From an uncultured Holophagales bacterium (lineage in GTDB: Bacteria > Acidobacteriota > Thermoanaerobaculia > UBA5066): 9,517 bases of DNA. Below, piece after piece: positions 1-7,763 of the stretch. Each line of letters opens with the position of its first letter. The stretch's first letter is position 1. The DNA lies in the NCBI GenBank assembly GCA_937864895.1, contig CALMDF010000239.1:1-9517 (forward strand). The letters are read 5' to 3'. The notes below the pieces were generated by a model that worked only from the letters and a program-made list of their open reading frames with translations, had not been told where the DNA came from and searched no databases. A program made the translations under genes and the position numbers.

Positions 1-458
1 CGAAGGACACGATCGACGTCGTCCTCTTCGGCGACGACGCTACCCAGGTGCCCATCGACTCCCTCTCGAAGGCGCAGGTCGGGCCGTTCCACACGAACAC
101 GAAGGCGGGCCTCGCCCTCTGCCGCGGCATCCTCCAGGGGCGCCGCTCGCGCAACCGCCAGCTCTTCCTCATCACCGACGGCAAGCCGTCGTGCATCCGC
201 GAGAACGGAAAGCTCTACAAGAACCCGTTCGGCCTCGACCTGAAGATCGTGAACCGGACCCTCGACGAGGCGGAGCGGTGCCGCCGCGAGGGGATCCAGC
301 TGACGACTTTCATGCTCGCGACCGACCCCGGGCTCGTCGACTTCGTCGAGACGCTCACGAAGGTCGCCCACGGCCGGGCCTACTTCGCCTCTTCCGACGA
401 CCTCGCGACGTTCGTCTTCCGCGACTACATCCGGAACCGCCGCAGGCTGTTCCGGTGA
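1..458 (+). CDS. VWA-domain protein, C-terminal part (5' end outside window)
   Basis: The reading frame is open from base 3 to the TGA at 456-458, so the start lies upstream and only about 151 C-terminal residues are visible. What is seen is the second half of a von Willebrand factor A fold. It begins with a beta strand (DVVLFGDDA), then has a HTNTKAG segment that would supply the MIDAS threonine (about bases 99-101), and a hydrophobic strand ending in LITDG, whose aspartate (177-179) is the last MIDAS ligand. The DxSxS part of the metal site would lie upstream and is not visible. The end is basic (DYIRNRRRLFR). VWA proteins of this kind usually bind partners through a divalent metal and are often encoded next to MoxR-type or Mg-chelatase-like AAA+ ATPases. 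Whether such a partner lies upstream cannot be seen. It is convergent with the next gene, 13 bases away. The family call is firm; the function is unknown. Confidence 0.8.
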   Translation, partial: KDTIDVVLFGDDATQVPIDSLSKAQVGPFHTNTKAGLALCRGILQGRRSRNRQLFLITDGKPSCIRENGKLYKNPFGLDLKIVNRTLDEAERCRREGIQLTTFMLATDPGLVDFVETLTKVAHGRAYFASSDDLATFVFRDYIRNRRRLFR

Positions 459-471
459 CCGCGCCGCCGGG

Positions 472-1326
472 TCACTCCGGCGGCAGGAAGAGGACCGTGC
501 GCGCCGCGAGGGACGCCGGGAGGCGGCGGGCGATCGTCCGGCGCAGCTCCCCAGGCGTCGAGCGGAGCGTGAGGTGCGTCAGGACGAGGGCCTCGTTCGC
601 GAAGAGGTCCGCCCGCTCGGCCACGTCGTCGACGTGCAGGTGGCCGTAGTCCCGGGCGCGGCGGAGGTCTTCCGGCTCGACGAACGAGCACTCGAGGAGG
701 AGGACCTTCGCCTCGAACGCCTCGCGCGGGGCCGACGCGACGACCCCCGCGCCCGTGTCGCCCGAGAAGGCGAGGAGAGGACGGGGAGAGAGCCGCGTGA
801 CCTCCTCCCCCGCGAGGATCGCGCCCCGGATCTCCTCCTCGGGCCTTCCCTGCCAGCCGGGGAGGAGGCGGCGGCGCACCTCGGAGGCGACGAAGCCGAC
901 CGTCGGGACCCGATGGTCGGCGCGGAAGGCGGAGACGGAGAGGTCCTTGCGGAGCGTGACGGAGGCGCCGGGGGCGAGCCCCTCGACCGACACCTGGTAG
1001 GCGACCCCTTCCAGCCCCGCGTGGAGCTCGAGGATCCTGTTCCACGCCGGGACGGCGGCGGGGTCGGTGAAGACGCGGGCCGGCGGAAGGCGCAGGAGCC
1101 GCCGCTGCGAGGCCCAGTAGGCGAGCCCGCCGGCGTGGTCGAGGTGCGCGTGAGAGAGGAAGACGTTCGGCGCCGGGAGGATCTCCGCGGGACTGCGGCC
1201 GACGTCGAGAGCGAGGTCGAGCGAGGGGACGTGGAACCAGGTCTCCCGCCCCGCGATCGAGACGCCGCGAAGCGGGATTCCCGCGAGGGTCATCGAGAGG
1301 GGCACCCAGCGCTCGCGCTCGCTCAC
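472..1326 (-). CDS. RNase Z-like metallo-beta-lactamase-fold hydrolase
   Basis: A predicted cytoplasmic metal-dependent hydrolase of the metallo-beta-lactamase superfamily, closest in layout to tRNase Z-like proteins. Counting from the GTG at 1326 (284 residues), HAHLDHAGG at 59-67 is the HxHxDH zinc motif. DHRVPTVGF at 137-145 gives a further histidine, and FSGDTG around 187-192 gives the bridging aspartate. ECSFVEPE at 212-219 followed by GHLH at 228-231 resembles the tRNase Z HEAT/HST region, and LTHLTLR holds the last histidine (251). I see no clear inserted flexible arm as in classical RNase Z, so tRNA 3'-end processing is possible but not shown. The start is uncertain: GTG 1326, GTG 1305 and ATG 1293 are all possible and none has a clear Shine-Dalgarno. 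The frame stays open to an ATG at 1419, but that would cross the control region of the divergent gene. The end is 13 bases from the VWA gene stop. Confidence 0.82.
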   Translation of the reverse strand: MSERERWVPLSMTLAGIPLRGVSIAGRETWFHVPSLDLALDVGRSPAEILPAPNVFLSHAHLDHAGGLAYWASQRRLLRLPPARVFTDPAAVPAWNRILELHAGLEGVAYQVSVEGLAPGASVTLRKDLSVSAFRADHRVPTVGFVASEVRRRLLPGWQGRPEEEIRGAILAGEEVTRLSPRPLLAFSGDTGAGVVASAPREAFEAKVLLLECSFVEPEDLRRARDYGHLHVDDVAERADLFANEALVLTHLTLRSTPGELRRTIARRLPASLAARTVLFLPPE

Positions 1327-1340
1327 GCGGGGCAGGATAC

Positions 1341-1373
1341 CGCCCGGGCCGGACCGTCCGGGCGTCCTATACT
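1341..1373 (+). promoter_or_regulatory. candidate promoter and dyad operator upstream of the MglA-like gene
   Basis: In the 95-base divergent gap, TATACT at 1368-1373 is a good -10 candidate (5 of 6 to TATAAT), about 48 bases before the ATG at 1422. No convincing -35 box lies at the usual distance. Its place is covered by nested dyads: CCGGAC-C-GTCCGG at 1349-1361, and 7-base arms CGCCCGG (1341-1347) and CCGGGCG (1358-1364). A missing -35 with a dyad in its place is what an activator- or repressor-bound promoter can look like. In DNA this GC-rich such dyads also arise by chance. The start codon is preceded by a weak purine run (GCGGGGGC) rather than a strong Shine-Dalgarno. Confidence 0.35.
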
Positions 1374-1421
1374 GGCCTGGAGAAGCCCGTCCCGAACGCA
1401 TCTCACCGAGCGGGGGCACAG

Positions 1422-3056
<1,635 letters not shown>

Positions 3057-3074
3057 GGTTGAGCGGCCGGTCCC

Positions 3075-3452
3075 TCAGCCCTTCAGGTTCGCGCTGAACT
3101 GACCCGAGGGGGGCCCGGGCCGGCCCAGCCATTCGGCGAGTCGTTCCGCGTCCTCGGGCTTCTCCCAGAGGAACTCCGCCCCGGCCTGGTAGACGAGACC
3201 GTGGGCGTGTCCCGCGGCGCTCGGCGCGGCGGCGGCCTTGCACCGGGTGATCCGGATGGGAACGGAAAGGTCGAACCCGTCGAGGCCGGCGTGGAAGGCG
3301 TACGTCGCGCCGGGACGCACCGCGCCGGAGAGCTGGAATCGGACACCGGTGCGGGAAATGTCCTCCACCCGGACCTGGATCGTCGAGCGGATGACGCCCC
3401 CGGCACCCTCCGGCGCCCGGACTCTCGGGGATCGTCGCCTTTCTGCAACCAC
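3075..3452 (-). CDS. PilZ-domain protein 1 (predicted c-di-GMP receptor)
   Basis: From GTG 3452 this is a 125-residue single PilZ domain. The c-di-GMP signature is present: RRSPR at residues 6-10 fits RxxxR, and DISRTG at 31-36 fits DxSxxG. A beta-rich body follows, with the segment VPIRITRCK, and the end is helical (AGAEFLWEKPEDAERLAEWL). I chose GTG 3452 because GGAGG lies 5 bases upstream (3458-3462) and the RxxxR motif then sits near the N terminus, as is usual. An in-frame TTG at 3500 would add 16 residues but has no Shine-Dalgarno. Stand-alone PilZ proteins bind c-di-GMP and pass the signal to motility, secretion or polysaccharide machinery by protein contact. It is a paralogue of the next upstream gene, sharing AGAEFLW, and ends 18 bases from the convergent MglA-like gene. 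Binding residues look intact; the target is unknown. Confidence 0.85.
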   Translation of the reverse strand: MVAERRRSPRVRAPEGAGGVIRSTIQVRVEDISRTGVRFQLSGAVRPGATYAFHAGLDGFDLSVPIRITRCKAAAAPSAAGHAHGLVYQAGAEFLWEKPEDAERLAEWLGRPGPPSGQFSANLKG

Positions 3453-3457
3453 GGCTT

Positions 3458-3462
3458 CCTCC
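3458..3462 (-). promoter_or_regulatory. ribosome-binding site of PilZ gene 1
   Basis: GGAGG on the minus strand, 5 bases before GTG 3452. It decides the start over the upstream TTG at 3500. The downstream gene therefore starts about 50 bases after the stop of the other PilZ gene, close enough for one transcript. Confidence 0.7.
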
Positions 3463-3501
3463 GCTCCCTGGACGATCCGGCGATTCTCGTTCGGCGTCAA
3501 G

Positions 3502-3858
3502 TCAGGAGAGGGCCGGGTTCTTCCTTTCCACCCAACGCCTGAGGGCGGCCGCGTCCCCGTCGTCCCGCCAGAGGAACTCCGCTCCCGCCTCCCACGCGAG
3601 GCCCGGCTCCGGGGGGACCCCTTCCACGGCCTCCCGGGTGCGACACCGTGTCACCCGGATGGGGGTCACGACCGACAGCCCGCGCAGCAGCGCCATGAAC
3701 GGGTAGATGCTTCCCGGGTCCAGCGAGGAGGGGAGGTGCAGCCGGAGGCCACCGGCGGAGATGTCTTGGAGAGAGGCCAGGACGGCCCCTTTCACGACTC
3801 CTCTCGGACCTTCAGCCTCGACGTCGAGGCGTGAGGTGCGTCGCCTTTCCGGCTCCAT
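3502..3858 (-). CDS. PilZ-domain protein 2 (predicted c-di-GMP receptor)
   Basis: 118 residues from ATG 3858. RRTSR at 6-10 (RxxxR) and DISAGG at 32-37 (DxSxxG) are the c-di-GMP contacts of the PilZ family. The later strand TPIRVTRCR and the end AGAEFLWRDDGDAAALRRWVER match the neighbouring PilZ protein closely in layout, so the two look like a tandem duplication that has since diverged. The ATG is preferred to a GTG two codons upstream (3864), because the GGAGG at 3864-3868 overlaps that GTG and sits 5 bases before the ATG. It lies 73 bases downstream of era, with a possible promoter of its own, and is first of the two-gene PilZ unit. The partner protein is unknown; the MglA-like GTPase next door is a candidate by position only. 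Confidence 0.86.
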   Translation of the reverse strand: MEPERRRTSRLDVEAEGPRGVVKGAVLASLQDISAGGLRLHLPSSLDPGSIYPFMALLRGLSVVTPIRVTRCRTREAVEGVPPEPGLAWEAGAEFLWRDDGDAAALRRWVERKNPALS

Positions 3859-3863
3859 CGACA

Positions 3864-3868
3864 CCTCC
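3864..3868 (-). promoter_or_regulatory. ribosome-binding site of PilZ gene 2
   Basis: GGAGG on the minus strand with a 5-base spacer (TGTCG) to ATG 3858. The same GGAGG-N5 arrangement precedes the other PilZ gene. It rules out GTG 3864, which it overlaps. Confidence 0.75.
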
Positions 3869-3891
3869 GGTTACGCCCTGGACCCCAGGAG

Positions 3892-3920
3892 AAGATTGGG
3901 CCCGGCCCATCCCGAGTCAA
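3892..3920 (-). promoter_or_regulatory. weak candidate promoter of the PilZ pair, with a palindrome in the spacer
   Basis: On the minus strand between era and PilZ gene 2, TTGACT (3915-3920, 5 of 6 to the -35 consensus) is followed after 17 bases by AATCTT (3892-3897), a poor -10 (3 of 6). The spacer holds a perfect 13-base palindrome, TGGGCC-N-GGCCCA at 3897-3909. It could be an operator or the stem of a weak terminator for era; only a short pyrimidine-rich stretch follows it, with no run of T. Read-through from era is equally possible. Confidence 0.3.
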
Positions 3921-3931
3921 GAGTACGATCG

Positions 3932-4816
3932 TCAGCTCGACAGGGTTCCGAGGAAACGGGAGTCCTCCCGCCATCCGGGACGCGCGACGACGCGAAGGCC
4001 CACGAAGAAGCGGCCCCCGAACGTCTTCTCGATCTCGAGCCGCGCGGCCGTTCCCGCGTCGCGGATGAGCTGCCCGCCGAGACCGATGACGATCCGCTTG
4101 TGGCTCTCCTTGTCCACGACGAGCGTCGCCGTGACACGCGTCAACCCCTTCTCCTCGTCGACGGTCCACTCCTCGACGACGACACCGAGGCCGTAGGGGA
4201 TCTCCTCCCGGGTCCGTTCGAGGAACTTCTCGCGGATCAGCTCGGCCACCCGGGTCTTCTCGTCCGAGAGCGTCACCGTGTCGGACGGGTAGAGGTCGTC
4301 TCCCTCGGGAAGGAGACGAAGGAGCATCTCCGGAAGCTCCGCGAGCCCGTCGCCCGTGAGGGCCGAGACGGCGACGATCTCGTCGAAGAGGCCCGTCGCC
4401 CCGAGGGCGGCCATCCTCGGGAGGAGCTTCGGCTTGGCGACCAGGTCGACCTTGTTCAGGACGGCGACCCGGGGAGGGTTCGCCTTGGCCACGAGCTCGA
4501 GGGCGTGGCGGTCTCCCGCCCCCTCCTTCTCGGTGGCGTCGATGACGAGGAGGACGACGTCGACGTCCAGGATCGCCTCCATCGCCTCGTCGAGCATGAC
4601 GCGGTTCAGGCGGTGGAGCGGCTTGTGGAGCCCCGGCGTGTCGACGAAGACGATCTGGCCGTCGGGGCGGTTGAGCATGCCGAGGACGCGGCGGCGCGTC
4701 GTCTGAGGCTTGTCGGAGACGATGGCGACCTTCGTCCCGACGAGGGCGTTCACGAGCGTCGACTTCCCGGCATTCGGCCGTCCCGCGACCGCCACGGTCC
4801 CCGCGCGGCGGCTCAC
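3932..4816 (-). CDS. era: GTPase Era
   Basis: 294 residues, close to the usual Era length of about 300. The N-terminal TrmE-Era-like GTPase domain has G1 GRPNAGKST at 12-20, the Era-typical PQTTRRR at 37-43 (G2), DTPGLHKP at 59-66 (G3), NKVD at 121-124 (G4) and SAL at 151-153 (G5). The C-terminal KH domain has EEIPYGLGVVVEEW at 204-217 and the nucleic-acid-binding loop HKRIVIGLGGQLI at 239-251. Era binds the 3' end of 16S rRNA and helps mature the 30S subunit, with a peripheral membrane association. The loop reads GLGG where GKGG is common; the basic residue is lost but the GxxG frame is kept. The start is GTG 4816, which shares four bases (GTGA) with the stop of the CorC-like gene, so the two are likely translationally coupled. 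It is the last gene of the phoH-ybeY-corC-era run. Confidence 0.96.
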   Translation of the reverse strand: MSRRAGTVAVAGRPNAGKSTLVNALVGTKVAIVSDKPQTTRRRVLGMLNRPDGQIVFVDTPGLHKPLHRLNRVMLDEAMEAILDVDVVLLVIDATEKEGAGDRHALELVAKANPPRVAVLNKVDLVAKPKLLPRMAALGATGLFDEIVAVSALTGDGLAELPEMLLRLLPEGDDLYPSDTVTLSDEKTRVAELIREKFLERTREEIPYGLGVVVEEWTVDEEKGLTRVTATLVVDKESHKRIVIGLGGQLIRDAGTAARLEIEKTFGGRFFVGLRVVARPGWREDSRFLGTLSS

Positions 4817-6087
4817 GCGACCCCCGTGGGCCGCAGGATCTTCACCCGGTGAACCCGCTTGCGGTCGGCGTCCTCCACGATGAAGCGCAGGCCGCCCTCT
4901 TCGACCTCTTCGCCGGGCCGCGGGATGTGCCCGAGGCGCGCCGAGAGGAGCCCGGCCACGGTGTCGTAGTCGCCCGGCGGAAGGTCCGCGTCGAAGAGCT
5001 GGGCGATCTCCGTGACCCGGACGCGCCCGGCCACGGTGAAGGCCCCCTCGGCCAGCGGGATGACGGGGTCGATGGAGTCCTCGTGCTCGTCGGCGATCTC
5101 TCCCACCAGCTCCTCCAGAAGGTCTTCCAGCGTGACGACGCCCGCGACGGCTCCCCACTCGTCGACGACGATCGCCATGTGCTGGCGGCGGCGGCGGAAG
5201 TCGGCGAGGAGCGTCGTGATCGTCTGGGTTTCGGGGGCGAAGAGGACCGGCCGCGCGAGCGGCCGCGCGTTGGCGGGCGGGACTTCCGCCCGGAGGGCCG
5301 AGAAGACGTCCTTCACGTGGACGACGCCGATCGGCTTCTCGACGCCGCCGTCGACGAGCGGGATCCGGGTGTGCTTGGTCCGCTCGAAGAGGTCGGCGAT
5401 CCTCTCGAACGGCAGGTCCGCCTCGGCGACGATCATGTCGGGCCTCGGCGTCATCACCTCGCGCACGGTGCGGTCCCCGAAGTCGACGGCCCGCGAGACG
5501 AGCTCCTCCTCGTGCTTCTCGAGGATCCCCTCCTCGCGCGCGACGTCGAGGAGGGCCCTCATGTCGGCGTCCTTCTCCGCTTCCTTCTCCGCCGCCGAGA
5601 CCGGCTCGTCCTCCTCCCCGTCGTCGACCGGCGTGACGAGGCGGGAGAGGAGCGGGTAGAGGGGTGTCGCGAAGAGGAGGACGACCGGGATGAGCCACGA
5701 GAAGTCGACGAGGAGGTCCTCGGCGCCGCGCCGCGCCACCGTTCGGATGACGACGGTCTCGATGACGATCCAGCCGAAGAGGATGGAGACCGCCGAGACC
5801 AGGAACGGCTCGGGCACCGCGAGCCCCGAGAGCCCCGTGCCGAGAGAGAGGAGGCCGGCGAGGACGGCGCCCTGCGCGGTGAGCCTCACGGCGACGCGCG
5901 AGATGCTGACGTTCTCGGGCGCGAGGAGCTTGCCGAACTTCTTCTCCTGCCCCTCGAGGAGCGACTTCCTCCGGATCGAGGACAGGCTCTCGAGCGCCTG
6001 GGCGAACGCCGAGAGGAGCGCGTAGAGGAGGACGAACGCGACCGACAGGAAGAAGGCGAAGCCGGTGCCGATGGCGAATTCCGTCAC
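4813..6087 (-). CDS. CorC/HlyC-type membrane protein (DUF21/CNNM, CBS pair, transporter-associated domain)
   Basis: 424 residues from GTG 6087. The N terminus has four hydrophobic stretches (about 6-30, 73-92, 95-117, 131-150) fitting the DUF21/CNNM membrane domain. A charged linker (155-175) leads to a pair of CBS domains (about 207-330) with the family hallmarks VMTPRPDM at 211-218, a KHTRIPL segment at 238-244 and VVDEWGAVAGVVTLEDLLEELVGEI at 307-331. A CorC/HlyC transporter-associated domain (about 345-420) includes GDYDTVAGLL at 372-381. Proteins of this type bind nucleotides through the CBS pair and are linked to Mg2+/Co2+ export. The E. coli neighbour of ybeY, YbeX/CorC, is also tied to ribosome metabolism but lacks the membrane domain. 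'Haemolysin' is a historic label only. The start overlaps the ybeY stop by GTGA, and its own stop overlaps the era start. Confidence 0.93.
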   Translation of the reverse strand: MTEFAIGTGFAFFLSVAFVLLYALLSAFAQALESLSSIRRKSLLEGQEKKFGKLLAPENVSISRVAVRLTAQGAVLAGLLSLGTGLSGLAVPEPFLVSAVSILFGWIVIETVVIRTVARRGAEDLLVDFSWLIPVVLLFATPLYPLLSRLVTPVDDGEEDEPVSAAEKEAEKDADMRALLDVAREEGILEKHEEELVSRAVDFGDRTVREVMTPRPDMIVAEADLPFERIADLFERTKHTRIPLVDGGVEKPIGVVHVKDVFSALRAEVPPANARPLARPVLFAPETQTITTLLADFRRRRQHMAIVVDEWGAVAGVVTLEDLLEELVGEIADEHEDSIDPVIPLAEGAFTVAGRVRVTEIAQLFDADLPPGDYDTVAGLLSARLGHIPRPGEEVEEGGLRFIVEDADRKRVHRVKILRPTGVA

Positions 6088-6554
6088 TCGCCGTCCTCGG
6101 GGACGCCGTCGGGCCCGGGGCCGAAGGCCTTCCTCACGAGCCGCTTCTGCAGGCGGAACATCGTGCCGTCGTCGGTCTCGTGGTCGTGGCCGAGGAGGTG
6201 GAGGACGCCGTGCGCGAGGAGGATCTGGACCTCCCGCTCGAGCGGGTGCCTCCTCTTCTTCGCCTGGCGGGCCGCGTACGGCACGTCGATCGCGACGTCG
6301 CCGAGGAACGTCGGCTCGCCGGAGGGGAAGGAGAGGACGTCCGTGGGCCGGTCGATCTTCCGGAACTCCCGGTTCAGCCGTCGCATCCGGGCGTCGCCGC
6401 AGAGGAGGACCGACACGGCGGACTTCCCGCGGGGATCGGCGGCCGCCAGGGCCGCCTCCGTCCAGGCGGCGACCCGGCGCACCGAGGGGCCCGTCCGGAC
6501 GGCCGAGGACACCTCGGACCGGAGAGCGCCTCGCTCTGGAGGTTCGGTCTTCAC
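6084..6554 (-). CDS. ybeY: endoribonuclease YbeY, rRNA maturation factor
   Basis: 156 residues, normal for the UPF0054 family. The zinc site HGVLHLLGHDH at 115-125 supplies H115, H119 and H125 in the H-x3-H-x5-H pattern. Upstream, LNREFRKIDRPTDVLSFP at 60-77 is the family's second conserved block and includes a conserved arginine. FLGDVAIDV at 83-91 is the third block. YbeY is a metal-dependent single-strand endoribonuclease needed for 16S rRNA 3'-end maturation and 70S quality control. It commonly works with PhoH-family proteins and Era, both encoded here. The start is GTG 6554, preceded by GAGG at a 5-base spacing and only 7 bases after the phoH stop. Its stop shares GTGA with the next gene, so expression is almost certainly from the phoH promoter. 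Confidence 0.95.
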   Translation of the reverse strand: MKTEPPERGALRSEVSSAVRTGPSVRRVAAWTEAALAAADPRGKSAVSVLLCGDARMRRLNREFRKIDRPTDVLSFPSGEPTFLGDVAIDVPYAARQAKKRRHPLEREVQILLAHGVLHLLGHDHETDDGTMFRLQKRLVRKAFGPGPDGVPEDGE

Positions 6555-6561
6555 GGCCGCC

Positions 6562-7569
<1,008 letters not shown>

Positions 7570-7577
7570 AGCGCTGT

Positions 7578-7583
7578 CTCCTC
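7578..7583 (-). promoter_or_regulatory. Shine-Dalgarno positioned for the phoH ATC start
   Basis: GAGGAG on the minus strand, with 8 bases (ACAGCGCT) between it and ATC 7569. It lies just downstream of the -10 box, so it would sit at the very 5' end of the transcript and the leader would be very short. It is 23 bases from ATT 7554, too far for normal initiation there. Confidence 0.6.
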
Positions 7584-7589
7584 GCCGAA

Positions 7590-7619
7590 AGCATAGCGGC
7601 CGGTCTCCCGGCGGGTCAA
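7590..7619 (-). promoter_or_regulatory. sigma70-type promoter of the phoH operon
   Basis: On the minus strand, TTGACC (7614-7619, 5 of 6) and TATGCT (7590-7595, 4 of 6) are separated by 18 bases, the best housekeeping promoter in the window. The predicted transcript starts near 7583, about 14 bases before ATC 7569. The only upstream ATG (7592-7594) lies inside the -10 box and in a different frame, so it cannot be the phoH start if this promoter is used. It probably drives phoH, ybeY, the CorC-like gene and era. Confidence 0.65.
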
Positions 7620-7640
7620 ATGGAGCCGGAACGCCTTAGA

Positions 7641-7659
7641 CGCCGCCGTTCCGGCGGCG
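7641..7659. repeat. perfect 8-bp hairpin in the typA-phoH gap
   Basis: CGCCGCCG (7641-7648), a 3-base loop, then CGGCGGCG (7652-7659). No T run follows on either strand, so it is not a standard intrinsic terminator. It lies about 100 bases after the typA stop and about 20 bases upstream of the phoH -35 box, so it may help separate the two transcription units. Confidence 0.5.
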
Positions 7660-7705
7660 GAAGGAAGGGCCCGGCGAGCCCCTGGCCGCGCGCAGAGTGT
7701 AGACG

Positions 7706-7763
7706 GTAGACCTGACCCCGGACTCGGGGATGACCCCATCCGGGGGACCCGGCCGGGGTCTAC
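7706..7763. repeat. imperfect palindromic element overlapping the typA stop codon
   Basis: A 58-base segment bounded by GTAGACC (7706-7712) and its exact inverse GGTCTAC (7757-7763). A second pair of inverted arms, GACCCCGG (7714-7721) and CCGGGGTC (7753-7760), lies within. It holds three small hairpins in a row, each beginning GACCC: CCCCG/CGGGG at 7716-7729, CCCC/GGGG at 7734-7745 and GACCC/GGGTC at 7746-7760. A further GTAGAC copy lies just outside at 7699-7704. The right edge includes the typA stop codon (7760-7762). The layout resembles REP-type palindromes found at gene ends. It could act as an mRNA 3' stabiliser or a T-less terminator for typA, or be a remnant of a short mobile repeat. 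Copy number elsewhere in the genome cannot be seen. Confidence 0.5.

Noticed and set aside
1327..1419. N-terminal extension of the metallo-beta-lactamase protein to ATG 1419
   Set aside because: It would place coding sequence over the divergent promoter to within 3 bases of the GTPase start; the added residues are G/P/R-rich and not family-like.
3498..3500. TTG start for PilZ gene 1, just after the preceding stop
   Set aside because: There is no Shine-Dalgarno, while GTG 3452 has GGAGG at 5 bases and gives the usual PilZ N terminus.
4817..5698. Upstream extension of the era frame to an N-terminal fusion of about 294 residues
   Set aside because: The extension overlaps the CorC-like gene in another frame on the same strand and is R/G/A/P-rich without motifs; Era has normal length from GTG 4816.
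7592..7594. ATG as the phoH start
   Set aside because: It is out of frame with the PhoH protein and lies inside the predicted -10 box; using it would need a frameshift.
7641..7659. Hairpin as an intrinsic terminator
   Set aside because: The stem is strong, but no T run follows on either strand, so it is listed only as a repeat.
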